Assembly (NCBI GenBank): GCA_031425525.1
Contig: JANPJM010000058.1
Coordinates: 94,008 to 158,007 of the forward strand
Reading direction: 5' to 3'
Source of the DNA: JANNMJ01 sp031425525
Lineage (GTDB): Bacteria; Bacteroidota; Bacteroidia; Cytophagales; Hymenobacteraceae
DNA: 64,000 nt
Part shown: in pieces, positions 26,581-35,208 of the stretch
Layout: each line of letters begins with the position of its first letter
Numbering within the stretch: the stretch's first letter is position 1
Notes under the pieces: generated by a model
The model's input: only the letters and a program-made list of their open reading frames with translations
Database searches by the model: none
What the model was told of the DNA's origin: nothing
Made by a program: the position numbers and the translations under genes

Positions 26581-26654
26581 GTCGTATTTTTGTACGGACA
26601 GCCCGCTACCTGCGGCTTCGCCCTCTTCCACTGCCACCAATCGCCTCATTTTCA

Positions 26655-27926
26655 ATGGCCTCCACCACCACCCTCGCCCCGCCCGCCGCGCCTACCATTT
26701 CAGCCGCCGAGCGCCTGATGGCCCTCGAAGACCGCTACGGTGCCCATAACTACCACCCGCTGCCGGTGGTACTCAGCCGGGGCGCCGGGCCGCTGGTCTG
26801 GGACGTGGACGGCAAGCAGTATTTCGATTTTTTGTCGGCGTATTCGGCGGTCAATCAAGGGCATTGCCACCCACGCATCATTTCGGCCCTGACCGAACAG
26901 GCCCAACAGCTCACCCTCACGAGCCGGGCGTTTTTCAACGATAAACTCGGCGAAACGGAAAAACTGCTCTGCGAAACCTTCGGCTACGACAAGGCGCTGC
27001 TGATGAATTCGGGGGCTGAAGCCGTGGAAACCGCTCTCAAGCTGGCGCGCAAGTGGGGTTATGAGCAGAAGCTAATTGCGCCGAACAAGGCCGAGATTCT
27101 GGTGGCCGAAGGCAATTTCCACGGCCGCACCACGGGCATCGTGTCGTTCTCGACCGACCCGGATTCGACGCGCGGGTTTGGCCCCTTCGTGCCGGGCTAT
27201 AAAGTGGTGCCGTACGACAATCTCGACGCGCTCGAAATCGCGCTCAAGGAACACCACGAGCGCATTTGCGGCTTTTTGGTGGAGCCCATCCAGGGCGAAG
27301 CCGGCGTGTACGTGCCCAGCGAAGGCTACCTGCACGGCGTTCGCGCGCTCTGCTCGAAGTACAACGTCCTGCTGCTGATGGACGAAATCCAGACCGGGCT
27401 GGGCCGGACCGGGCAATTGCTGGCCAGTTGCCACGAAGGGGTCCACGCCGATGTACTCATTCTGGGCAAAGCGTTGAGCGGAGGCGTCTTGCCGGTATCG
27501 GCGGTGTTGGCTGACGACCGGATCATGCTCACTATCAAGCCGGGGCAGCACGGCTCCACCTTCGGCGGCAACCCGCTGGCGTGCGCCGTGACGGTGGCGG
27601 CGATGGCCGTGCTGAAGGACGAAAAACTGGCCGAAAACGCCGCCCGCCTCGGCGAAATCTTCCGGGAGCGGATGCACGGCGTAATGGCCAAACGCCCCGA
27701 CCTCGTGACGACCGTGCGCGGCAAGGGACTGCTCAACGCCGTCATCATTCAGGAAACCGAAGACGGCCGCACCGCGTGGGATGTCTGCGTGGCGCTCGCC
27801 GAGAACGGCCTCCTCGCAAAACCCACCCACGGCGACATCATTCGGTTTGCGCCGCCGCTCGTCATTTCCGAAACGCAATTGAACGAAGCGTGCGACGTGA
27901 TCGAGGGCGTGTTGCTGGGATTTTAG
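26655..27926 (+). CDS. rocD: Ornithine aminotransferase
   Basis: 423 residues from ATG 26655; the preceding in-frame codons overlap the upstream gene. Class III aminotransferase with the PLP lysine at about residue 272 (ILGKALSGGVLPVSAV), LLMDEIQTGLGRTG for cofactor contact, and EDRYGAHNYHPLPVVL, which is typical of ornithine aminotransferase. It converts ornithine and 2-oxoglutarate into glutamate semialdehyde and glutamate in arginine/proline turnover. It acts in the cytoplasm. Confidence 0.95.
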   Translation: MASTTTLAPPAAPTISAAERLMALEDRYGAHNYHPLPVVLSRGAGPLVWDVDGKQYFDFLSAYSAVNQGHCHPRIISALTEQAQQLTLTSRAFFNDKLGETEKLLCETFGYDKALLMNSGAEAVETALKLARKWGYEQKLIAPNKAEILVAEGNFHGRTTGIVSFSTDPDSTRGFGPFVPGYKVVPYDNLDALEIALKEHHERICGFLVEPIQGEAGVYVPSEGYLHGVRALCSKYNVLLLMDEIQTGLGRTGQLLASCHEGVHADVLILGKALSGGVLPVSAVLADDRIMLTIKPGQHGSTFGGNPLACAVTVAAMAVLKDEKLAENAARLGEIFRERMHGVMAKRPDLVTTVRGKGLLNAVIIQETEDGRTAWDVCVALAENGLLAKPTHGDIIRFAPPLVISETQLNEACDVIEGVLLGF

Positions 27927-27941
27927 GGGGTTGGTCGTTCT

Positions 27942-28178
27942 ATGCCGACTGTTCTGCGTCACGGGCCGTATCGGTTCAGCTTTTATGCTAGTGATGGCCC
28001 GGAGCCACCGCACGTACACGTCAGTCGCGACCAAGCCGTAGCAAAAATTTGGCTCGTGTCGGGTACCATTCAGAGCAGTCGCGGGTTCTCAAAAACCGAA
28101 CTCAATGAGTTGATGCGCGTGGTTGAGCAACACACCGATTCTTTACTCGAAAGCTGGTATGAGTACTTTAACAATTGA
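27942..28178 (+). CDS. DUF4160 protein
   Basis: 78 residues; MPTVLRHGPYRFSFYASDGP and EPPHVHVSRDQAVAKIWL are diagnostic of DUF4160. Such genes are widely paired with DUF2442 genes, as here, and some authors class the pairs as toxin-antitoxin-like, without firm proof. The start lies 15 bp after rocD. The 3' end overlaps the DUF2442 gene by 20 bp, implying coupled translation. Confidence 0.88.
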   Translation: MPTVLRHGPYRFSFYASDGPEPPHVHVSRDQAVAKIWLVSGTIQSSRGFSKTELNELMRVVEQHTDSLLESWYEYFNN

Positions 28179-28458
28179 TTCCGATGCGCTGCGGGCAACA
28201 TCGGTAGTAGTAACCGACGATGCGCTGGCAGTCGAGCTGATCGATGGGCGGTCATTATCGGTCCCGCTTGCGTGGTTCCCGCGACTGCGGCACGGTACTA
28301 CCGCAGAACGCAATCGGTATGAATTCATCGGTGGCGGCAGCGGTATCCATTGGCCCGACCTTGACGAAGATATCAGTATCGCGGGCTTGCTGGCAGGCAA
28401 CTCATCCGGCGAAAGCGCACGGTCGTTTCAGCGGTGGTTGGCAGTGAGGGGCAACTAA
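28159..28458 (+). CDS. DUF2442 protein
   Basis: 99 residues from ATG 28159 inside the end of the DUF4160 gene. Motifs ALAVELIDGRSLSVPLAWFP and GSGIHWPDLDEDISIAGLL are typical of DUF2442. A hairpin terminator follows at 28539. The pair therefore forms a compact two-gene unit. Role uncertain: candidate antitoxin or regulator partner of DUF4160. Confidence 0.9.
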   Translation: MSTLTIDSDALRATSVVVTDDALAVELIDGRSLSVPLAWFPRLRHGTTAERNRYEFIGGGSGIHWPDLDEDISIAGLLAGNSSGESARSFQRWLAVRGN

Positions 28459-28538
28459 CCCCGCTTCTGCCGAAATCCGCCCGTGTGTGTCAGCTTTTTT
28501 TGCTGATGTCTTTGCGAAAGCAGTTTGCCACTCTCCAC

Positions 28539-28579
28539 CATCCGCCGGCCCACTCACGTTGGGTCGGCGGATGTTTTTT
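28539..28579 (+). terminator. Terminator of the DUF4160-DUF2442 unit
   Basis: CATCCGCCG (28539-28547) pairs with CGGCGGATG (28565-28573), extended by inner pairs, and is followed by six T residues. Confidence 0.8.
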
Positions 28580-28662
28580 ATACCGACGGTGCTCACCTTC
28601 CCCAGCGCTGGCTTGGCCTACCGCACCGGCACTCTGGGCGGGAGCGCGTATTTTCGGCGGTG

Positions 28663-29172
28663 ATGCGTTGTTTATCTCTGCTGATAGCCCTGCTGTTGAG
28701 CGCGTGCGCCGCGCCGAAAGCTGTTTTCCACTTCGGCCCGACTACGCCGCTGACGGTGGGCACCAACCACGCCCCACTTCTTGCGCGTGGCGCTACGGCT
28801 GCTCCTACCAAAACGGTAACAGCAACGGTGGGACAAAAACCCTCTATTTCCCCATTGGGCATCGGCCACGCAGGAACGGCGCCGCGCGCGCGGCGCGGCA
28901 ACCAACCAACCCAAAAAATCACCGTCCGCCGGTCAGCGCCAGGCCGCGCCAATCGCGCCTTGGGTCGACGCGCGGTGCAGCGCCCGACGGGCGGCGGCAT
29001 GAAGAATATCAATGGAACAGCCTTGGTAATCGGGCTGCTCGGTATATTGGGAGCGATAGTGGCGATTGTTGCGCTGCTGGTATCGGCGGTTACGGGTGCG
29101 GCGGCGCTGCCGTGGTTGATTGTGTTAGGGCTGTCGGCAGTAGCTTTCATCGTGGGCATCGTCAATATTTAG
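28663..29172 (+). CDS. Lipoprotein with C-terminal membrane helices, 169 aa
   Basis: Start ATG 28663 gives the lipoprotein signal MRCLSLLIALLLSAC. A low-complexity Thr/Ala/Arg-rich middle follows, then two hydrophobic helices near the C-terminus (ALVIGLLGILGAIVAIVALL and ALPWLIVLGLSAVAFIVGIV). The same plan is seen in the gene at 31871. A cleaved lipid-anchored N-terminus together with C-terminal membrane helices is an uncommon topology. No family recognised. Confidence 0.65.
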   Translation: MRCLSLLIALLLSACAAPKAVFHFGPTTPLTVGTNHAPLLARGATAAPTKTVTATVGQKPSISPLGIGHAGTAPRARRGNQPTQKITVRRSAPGRANRALGRRAVQRPTGGGMKNINGTALVIGLLGILGAIVAIVALLVSAVTGAAALPWLIVLGLSAVAFIVGIVNI

Positions 29173-29198
29173 CCACCAACCGCTCCTTTTCTCCACCG

Positions 29199-29552
29199 AT
29201 GCTCCTCCCGCCCCGCGCCATTTTCTTTGCCTTACTGGCCGGCGCCCTAAGCGGCGGCGCTACGTGGTGGGTCGGTAAGTTTGCGCTGGGACGGCTGCTG
29301 GCCGTGGGGCACACCACGACGGATCAGTCGGTGGGCGCCTCTGTGGTCAGCAGCATCGGGATGCTGGGCCTTATTGCGCTCGCTACGCTCATCACGTTCG
29401 CGTTGCTGGTGCTGGCGGGGGTGGCGAAAACGGCCGCCGCCAAAATCCGCTTTCTGCGGGCGGGTTTGGTAGGCGTGGGGTTTCTGACCGGCGCGCTTGC
29501 GGCGGTGTATCTGGGGCTTTACGTCCTCACAACCGCGCCCGCAGCCGGTTAG
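29199..29552 (+). CDS. Small membrane protein, 117 aa
   Basis: ATG 29199 is 26 bp after the preceding lipoprotein gene. Three hydrophobic segments (residues about 5-30, 45-75, 85-110) dominate. No family recognised. Probably co-transcribed with the upstream gene. A small hairpin (AATAGCG with CGCTATT) follows just after its end and could terminate it against the convergent gene. Confidence 0.6.
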   Translation: MLLPPRAIFFALLAGALSGGATWWVGKFALGRLLAVGHTTTDQSVGASVVSSIGMLGLIALATLITFALLVLAGVAKTAAAKIRFLRAGLVGVGFLTGALAAVYLGLYVLTTAPAAG

Positions 29553-29592
29553 CAGTCAGTTCAATAGCGCTTATTAACGCTATTCGGCGAAA

Positions 29593-30228
29593 CTACCTGC
29601 CGAGCCCGACGACAATCGACATCGACACTTCTACGCCACCCGGCCCCAGCACACGGGCCAAGCGGCGGTCGGCGCGCGGCATCGCATCGGGGAAACGGAA
29701 GGGGTCGTCGGAAAGACAAAACCCGTAGCCTAAGGCGCCTAAAAAACCCACGCGCCCCGGCTGCCAGCGCAAGCCCGAACGCGCGTGTAATTGCCAGTTA
29801 GCGCGAATGGAGTACGTACGCGACGCATCAGGCGTATTGAACCAATCGAAATCATCGTCGGCGTCGGCATCCGAATCAACTTCCAAGTCCGACATTCCCC
29901 CCGAACGCACTAACGCCGTACCAAACCACGGGCTCACGCGGCGCTCCGGCGCCACGTAATACCGCACCCCAACGCCCAGCTTCGCCCCACTGATGGCCAA
30001 GCCGCCACCGAGCGTCCAGTCGAATTGTTGCCCCAGCATGTGGCTGTACGTCAGCCCCCAACCGGTGGGCGCGCCCCAACCCGCATCCAGGCTGAGGGCG
30101 GCGGGGCGGTAGCGGATTGGTGGAGCGGTAGTGGCACCCGGTTGCGCGGCTACGGAACCGGCGGTTACGGCACTCATTGCCAGCACGATGGCTGCAAATC
30201 TGGCCGAACGAAAAACAAGCAAAAACAT
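29593..30228 (-). CDS. Secreted, probable outer-membrane beta-barrel protein, 211 aa
   Basis: ATG 30228 gives a signal peptide (FAAIVLAMSAVTAGSVAAQ). The mature part alternates hydrophobic and polar residues with many Gly and aromatic residues (GWGLTYSHMLGQQFDWTLGG, KLGVGVRYYV) and ends VEVSMSIVVGLGR. This is the pattern of a small outer-membrane barrel. Family not recognised. It is divergent from the FAD oxidoreductase gene. Confidence 0.65.
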   Translation of the reverse strand: MFLLVFRSARFAAIVLAMSAVTAGSVAAQPGATTAPPIRYRPAALSLDAGWGAPTGWGLTYSHMLGQQFDWTLGGGLAISGAKLGVGVRYYVAPERRVSPWFGTALVRSGGMSDLEVDSDADADDDFDWFNTPDASRTYSIRANWQLHARSGLRWQPGRVGFLGALGYGFCLSDDPFRFPDAMPRADRRLARVLGPGGVEVSMSIVVGLGR

Positions 30229-30374
30229 ACGCAGCACGGAAGGTCTGGATAGAGTAGGGCTGCAAAAATACGGCAGCCGGTTGCCGCTCGCGAGGCCCAA
30301 TGCCGCCCACGGACAAACGCCCGGCAAGCCGCGCACGAGTCGGGTTGCGCGCTGCCCCCGACCTTCGCATCCTA

Positions 30375-31532
30375 ATGAAGCCGACCTTTTCTTACTGGGA
30401 ACACCAGACGTTTTTCGGCCCCGCCGACGTAGTGGTCATCGGCGGCGGACTGGTGGGGCTCACCACGGCCATCTACACCAAAGAACGGCGGCCGGCCTGG
30501 CGCGTCACCGTCCTGGAACGTTGGCTGCTGCCGACCGGCGCCAGCACCAAAAACGCCGGATTCGCGTGCTTCGGATCGGTTTCCGAATTGCTGGAGCAGG
30601 AACAGCGCGGCAACCTGCTGGCCGTCGTGGAAGCCCGCTGGGAAGGACTGCGGCGGCTGCGCGAACTCGTCGGCGATGCGCCGATGCGTTACGAGCCGGT
30701 GGGCAACTACGAGATTTTTCGGGCCGAAGAAGCCGAGTTGGCGCGCGACTGCCTCGCGCAACTCGCGCATTATAACGCGTTGCTGGCACCGGCCATCGGT
30801 ACCAACCGGATCTACCACGACGCCACCCACCGCGCGCCCGAGTTTGGTTTTCGGGGCGTCCAGGCCATCATCGCCAACGCCCACGAAGGCGCCCTCGACA
30901 CCGGCCGGATGGTGGCCGCGCTGCTGGCCCGTGCCGCAGCGGCCGGGGTGCTGGTGCTGTACGGCTGCGGCGCCGATTGGCTGGAAACTGCGTCCGACGG
31001 CACCACGGCCATCGGCACCTCGGCCGGGCCGGCCATCCGGGCCGGGCGAGTGGTGGTAGCCACCAACGCCTTCGCGCCGGAGTTGCTGCCGGAGTTGGAC
31101 GATGTGACGCCCGGCCGGGGGCAAGTGCTGGTGACGGCGCCTATCGCGGGCCTGAAACCGTGGCCCGGCCCCATCCACTACGACCACGGCTACACCTACG
31201 CCCGCGTGCTGCCCGACGCCGCCGGGCCGCGCATCCTGCTCGGCGGCGGCCGTCACCTCGATTTCGGCGCCGAAGCCACCACCACGCCCGGCCTCACCGA
31301 TTCCGTTCAGCACTACCTCGAAAACCTGCTCCGCACGGTACTTCTGCCCAACCACCCCGCGCCCCCCATCGACTACCGCTGGAGCGGCGTGATGGCATTC
31401 GGCCCCGCCCTGGAGCCGATTGTTCGCTGGGTGCGGCCGGGCGTGCTGGCCGCCGTCCGCTGCAACGGAATGGGCGTGGCCATGGGCGCGGGCACGGGGT
31501 GGCGGGCGGCGGAGCTGGTGGCGGCGGGGTAG
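30375..31532 (+). CDS. FAD-dependent oxidoreductase (DAO family)
   Basis: 385 residues from ATG 30375. The N-terminal dinucleotide fold reads DVVVIGGGLVGLTTAIYTKE, followed by VLERWLLPTGASTKNAG, typical of D-amino-acid oxidase / glycine oxidase-like enzymes. The C-terminal CNGMGVAMGAGTGWRAAELV contacts FAD. It probably oxidises an amine or amino acid in the cytoplasm; the substrate is unknown. Confidence 0.9.
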   Translation: MKPTFSYWEHQTFFGPADVVVIGGGLVGLTTAIYTKERRPAWRVTVLERWLLPTGASTKNAGFACFGSVSELLEQEQRGNLLAVVEARWEGLRRLRELVGDAPMRYEPVGNYEIFRAEEAELARDCLAQLAHYNALLAPAIGTNRIYHDATHRAPEFGFRGVQAIIANAHEGALDTGRMVAALLARAAAAGVLVLYGCGADWLETASDGTTAIGTSAGPAIRAGRVVVATNAFAPELLPELDDVTPGRGQVLVTAPIAGLKPWPGPIHYDHGYTYARVLPDAAGPRILLGGGRHLDFGAEATTTPGLTDSVQHYLENLLRTVLLPNHPAPPIDYRWSGVMAFGPALEPIVRWVRPGVLAAVRCNGMGVAMGAGTGWRAAELVAAG

Positions 31533-31627
31533 GGAGGGAGCCGAAGTCTCGGAGAAGTACCAGAATTTTGCCTTAAATTCAGCCGGTTAGGATTTTTCAA
31601 CGTCCGGTCTAGACCGGAGTGCAGAGA

Positions 31628-31816
31628 ACGGCCGTTCCCGACGCTCCGGCCGAGGCGGGAGGGCTAAGAACGGGAGTTCGCGGTGGTTTGGCCGAGCCGG
31701 GAGGGTCGGGAACGGTGATTCCCAGCCCTCCCGGCTCGGCCGGAAGACTGAGAACGTGGGTTCGCGGTGATCCCGGCTCGGCCGGGGCGTTGCGAACGCG
31801 AGTTCGCGAGGCTGCG
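31628..31816. repeat. 21-bp-period degenerate array 4 (9 units, alternating)
   Basis: Nine units of exactly 21 bp. Two unit types alternate, giving a 42-bp higher-order period: one type is built around ACG..GTTCGCGGTG, the other around GGCTCGGCCGG or GCCGAGCCGGGAGGG. It lies between the oxidoreductase gene and the lipoprotein gene at 31871, whose start codon is 54 bp away. The period equals that of the arrays at 9.8, 42.1 and 63.5 kb although the sequence differs. Confidence 0.85.
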
Positions 31817-31870
31817 GTGGAGGCGGACTTGTCGGGGTTGAGTCATCCGGGAGCCGGTAACTTTACGGCT

Positions 31871-32392
31871 ATGTTAAAGCTGTTGGGGGTTGGTTTGCTG
31901 GGGCTGATGGGGTGCGCGGGGCAGGTGCCGATGGCGCAGCTACCGCTGATGGCTTCACCTTATCACTCGCCCAGCGGTTCATCGCCAAGCCAGGCAGTAC
32001 CGGGTACTGATGATGGCTTGGCGGAGGTTGTTCTGGCGGGTGATTCCCCTTTGGAGCAAAAGCACCGGCCGATACGGTCGATGGTGTCACGCCCCGTTCA
32101 ACCATATGCAGTACTACTCCGCTCTGCGCAAACGAAAGCGACGATTAGGCAGTCGATTCCGACCGATTCTACCTTCCACTCACCTAAGCGCAACCCGTGG
32201 CTGGTTGTTGGCGATGCCGTACTGTCGGTTGCATTTATCGCGGGCCTCCTTCTGGCAATCAAATTCAATATTTTATGGGTGGGGTTTGTCCTCGGCGGGC
32301 TCGGACTTGTCCTTCTTGTTTTTTTCGTTGTTGTGCATCTGAGAATTAGCAGGCAAGTGTATAGAACCACCCACAAGAGACACCGCCCATAA
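31871..32392 (+). CDS. Lipoprotein with C-terminal membrane helices, 173 aa
   Basis: ATG 31871 gives MLKLLGVGLLGLMGC, a lipobox. A Ser/Pro-rich linker follows, then two helices (LVVGDAVLSVAFIAGLLLAI and LWVGFVLGGLGLVLLVFFVV) and a basic end. Architecture matches the gene at 28663. A TAACTTTA box (31857-31864) just before the start resembles a -7 element. An in-frame extension into the 21-bp array is open but is rejected because the lipoprotein signal fixes the start. Confidence 0.7.
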   Translation: MLKLLGVGLLGLMGCAGQVPMAQLPLMASPYHSPSGSSPSQAVPGTDDGLAEVVLAGDSPLEQKHRPIRSMVSRPVQPYAVLLRSAQTKATIRQSIPTDSTFHSPKRNPWLVVGDAVLSVAFIAGLLLAIKFNILWVGFVLGGLGLVLLVFFVVVHLRISRQVYRTTHKRHRP

Positions 32393-32461
32393 GACTACCT
32401 CTGTTCGCGTCTCCGCTCGCTATTGCTGACTTTTGCAGCAACAACCAGCTCTCTACTCCGC

Positions 32462-33451
32462 ATGCTGCCCCTCCACCGCCCCCGCCGCAATCGCAAGTCC
32501 GACGCTATCCGCAACCTCGTGCAGGAAACGCACTTGACGGTCAATGACTTCATTTTTCCGCTGTTTCTGATCGAAGGCCAGGGCCAAGCCGTGGAGGTGG
32601 CATCAATGCCGGGGATTTTCCGCTGGTCGCTCGACCGATTGTTGGAGGAAATCGGTGCGTGCCGCGCGCTGGGCATCAAAACCTTCGATATTTTTCCGAG
32701 CATCGCCGACGCCAAGAAAGACCGTTTCGGGCGTGAGGGCATCAACCCCGATGGGCTGTACCTGACGGCGATCCGCGACATCAAGCGGCTCTACCCCGAC
32801 GTTACCGTGATGACCGACGTGGCGCTCGACCCCTACTCTTCCGATGGGCACGATGGGCTGGTGGATGCCGAATCGGGGGAAATCATGAACGACGCAACGC
32901 TCGAAATTCTTGGCCAGATGGCGCTGGCGCAGGCCCGCGCCGGGGCCGATATTCTGGGGCCGTCGGATATGATGGACGGCCGCGTGGGGTTCATCCGCGA
33001 CGTACTCGACCGCAACGCGTTTTCGCACGTGAGCATCATGAGCTACACGGCCAAGTACGCGTCGGCCTTCTACAATCCCTTCCGCGACGCGCTCGATTCG
33101 GCCCCGAAACGCGGCGACAAGAAAACCTATCAAATGGACCCCGCCAACCGGCGGGAGGCCCTACGCGAAGTGGCCCTCGACGAAGCCGAAGGCGCCGATA
33201 TGGTGATGGTGAAACCGGCGCTGAGCTACCTCGACATCATCCGCGAAGTGCGCGATTACACACACCTTCCTGTGACGGCCTACAACGTGAGCGGCGAGTA
33301 CGCGATGATCAAAGCCGCCGCCCAAAACGGCTGGCTCGACGGCGAGCGCGCGATGCTGGAGGTGTTGTTGAGCATCAAGCGCGCCGGGGCGGATGCGATT
33401 CTGACGTATTTCGCCAAAGAGGCCGCGCAGGTGCTGCGGCGCGGGATGTAG
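32462..33451 (+). CDS. hemB: Delta-aminolevulinic acid dehydratase (porphobilinogen synthase)
   Basis: 329 residues from ATG 32462. Catalytic lysines are K198 (SYTAKYASAFYNPFRDA) and K251 (DMVMVKPALSYLD). The segment TDVALDPYSSDGHDG lacks the zinc cysteines, so the enzyme is of the Mg-type. It joins two 5-aminolevulinate molecules in haem synthesis in the cytoplasm. Confidence 0.97.
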   Translation: MLPLHRPRRNRKSDAIRNLVQETHLTVNDFIFPLFLIEGQGQAVEVASMPGIFRWSLDRLLEEIGACRALGIKTFDIFPSIADAKKDRFGREGINPDGLYLTAIRDIKRLYPDVTVMTDVALDPYSSDGHDGLVDAESGEIMNDATLEILGQMALAQARAGADILGPSDMMDGRVGFIRDVLDRNAFSHVSIMSYTAKYASAFYNPFRDALDSAPKRGDKKTYQMDPANRREALREVALDEAEGADMVMVKPALSYLDIIREVRDYTHLPVTAYNVSGEYAMIKAAAQNGWLDGERAMLEVLLSIKRAGADAILTYFAKEAAQVLRRGM

Positions 33452-33458
33452 CGCGGGG

Positions 33459-33989
33459 TTATTTTTTATCCTTCCCGAATAATCTCCGGAATACGCCATC
33501 GCGCTTTTCGCGCAGCAGCACGTACCGCACCGAAATACCCGTCGAGTTATTGAAACGCTTCTCGCGGTTGGTGCTCGAAATGGCGGGCATCCAATCGTAG
33601 GAAAGCACAATGGGGAAGATGGGGATTTTCCATTCGACCCCCAGCGCCAACGTACCGCCCACGTAGTTGCCGCGCTCCTGAGTGTTGCCAATGTGCGGCC
33701 CAGCGCCCGCATAAAGGTTGAGCGCGTGACCGAGAATACCGGTGTGCTGCCGCCCCAGCACGGTGAGGGTCAGGTCATTATTAGCGGCCGAACCGAGTAC
33801 TTCGAGCGTGGTGCGCTCGGCGAGGCGCTGCGTGACGGTGATGCCGAGGTCGGGGCGAGCGAGGCGCAACCCCACAGCGGTGCGGTATTTCTGGGCTTGC
33901 GCAGCGGGCGCAAAAGCCGCGCATTGCAGCAGTAAGACGCCCCAAAAAAAGCAATATTTCGTCGCTGACGACACGGAAGGCAGGTTCAT
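33459..33989 (-). CDS. Secreted beta-barrel-like protein, 176 aa
   Basis: ATG 33989 gives a signal peptide (FFWGVLLLQCAAFAPAAQA). The mature part has alternating beta strands: KYRTAVGLRLARPDLGITVT, LNLYAGAGPHIG, GTLALGVEWKIPIFPIVLSY. It resembles the outer-membrane proteins of Bacteroidota with a single small barrel. The end overlaps no gene and lies 7 bp from the end of hemB (convergent). Confidence 0.7.
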   Translation of the reverse strand: MNLPSVSSATKYCFFWGVLLLQCAAFAPAAQAQKYRTAVGLRLARPDLGITVTQRLAERTTLEVLGSAANNDLTLTVLGRQHTGILGHALNLYAGAGPHIGNTQERGNYVGGTLALGVEWKIPIFPIVLSYDWMPAISSTNREKRFNNSTGISVRYVLLREKRDGVFRRLFGKDKK

Positions 33990-34143
33990 AAACAGCAGAT
34001 AGCGGCCCGGTAGGACTTGGCTGAGCGTCGGCAACGTCGTTGCCGAGCCCGCCCGATGCAAACCTAGCGCCACCGCTAGGCGTAGGCACCGCGAACCGGC
34101 GAAGATTTCAGACCTTTGCCCCCGCTCCCCCTTTCCCCGCGCT

Positions 34144-35097
34144 TTGTACCTCAACCACGTCTCCGCCTACCTGCCCGTTCATGTCATTACGAACGAGCAT
34201 TTTACGCAACTCAACGGCCTCGCCGACGAGTGGATCATTGAGCGCACGGGCATCCGCGAACGGCGCAAAGCCGCCGCCGACGAAAATACCAACACGATGG
34301 GCACGGCCGCCGTGGACGCCCTGCGCGCCGGGGCGCCGTACGATCTGAGTACCATCGATTTCATCGTGGGCGGCACCTACACGCCCCACGATACCATCGT
34401 GACGCTCGCGCACGCCATTCAGCACCACATCAACGTGCCCGATATTCCGGTGGTGAGCGTATCGTCGGCCTGCTCGACGCTGTTGAATGCGCTGGAGGTG
34501 GTACAGGGCTACTTTGCGATGGGCAAAGCCACGCGGGCGCTGGTGGTCGTTTCCGATCATAACACGGCCTATAACAACGAGCTGGATACCATCGCGGGCC
34601 ACCTTTGGGGCGATGGCGCCGCCGCGCTCCTCGTTTCAAAAGAGCCCATCGGGCCGGGCGATATGCGCATCGTGGACATCCTGACGGGCGGCGCCGCCAC
34701 CGTGGGCAAGGCCACCACGGGCGTCACGCTCAAGCCGGTGGTGGGCGGAATTGTGATGCCGAACGGGCGCGACGTGTTTCAGTGGGCGTGCCATTATATG
34801 GCGCAGGTCACGCGCACCATCGTCGAGCGCAACGGCTATCAGGTGAGCGATATCGATTGGCTGATTCCGCACCAAGCCAACGCCCGCATCTCGCGCAACG
34901 TGGTCAAAACGCTGGAACTGCCCGAAGAGCGCGCTCTTTCCAACATCGAGCGCCTGGGCAACACCGGCTGCGCGGGCGCCGCCATCGCGCTGGCCGAAAA
35001 CTACGAGATGATCTTGGCAAGCGCCCTTACCGTCATCACCGTTTTCGGCGGCGGCTACTCCTACGGCGCGGCCCTGCTGACGGGCGGGGCGGTTTAA
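34144..35097 (+). CDS. 3-oxoacyl-ACP synthase III-like protein (FabH family)
   Basis: 317 residues from TTG 34144 (YLNHVSAYLPVHVITNEHF); no ATG is available. The catalytic triad is visible: C110 (SSACSTLL), H243 (IPHQANARI) and N273 (GNTGCAGAA). FabH-type enzymes start fatty acid or polyketide synthesis by condensing acyl-CoA with malonyl-ACP. There are no neighbouring fatty acid genes, so a specialised role is possible. Confidence 0.88.
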   Translation: MYLNHVSAYLPVHVITNEHFTQLNGLADEWIIERTGIRERRKAAADENTNTMGTAAVDALRAGAPYDLSTIDFIVGGTYTPHDTIVTLAHAIQHHINVPDIPVVSVSSACSTLLNALEVVQGYFAMGKATRALVVVSDHNTAYNNELDTIAGHLWGDGAAALLVSKEPIGPGDMRIVDILTGGAATVGKATTGVTLKPVVGGIVMPNGRDVFQWACHYMAQVTRTIVERNGYQVSDIDWLIPHQANARISRNVVKTLELPEERALSNIERLGNTGCAGAAIALAENYEMILASALTVITVFGGGYSYGAALLTGGAV

Positions 35098-35208
35098 AGT
35101 AGTTAGCCAGAAGCTTCTAGCTGCAAGCCAGATTATTGACTGTCAAAAAGTTACGAGGCTTACGTTATCAATTTACTTTTGGCGTAATACGTAATCGGCC
35201 GCCCTCCT

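Noticed and set aside
31619..31870. 5' extension of the 31871 lipoprotein gene through array 4
   Set aside because: It would bury the lipobox inside the protein; the array-derived peptide has no recognisable sequence.
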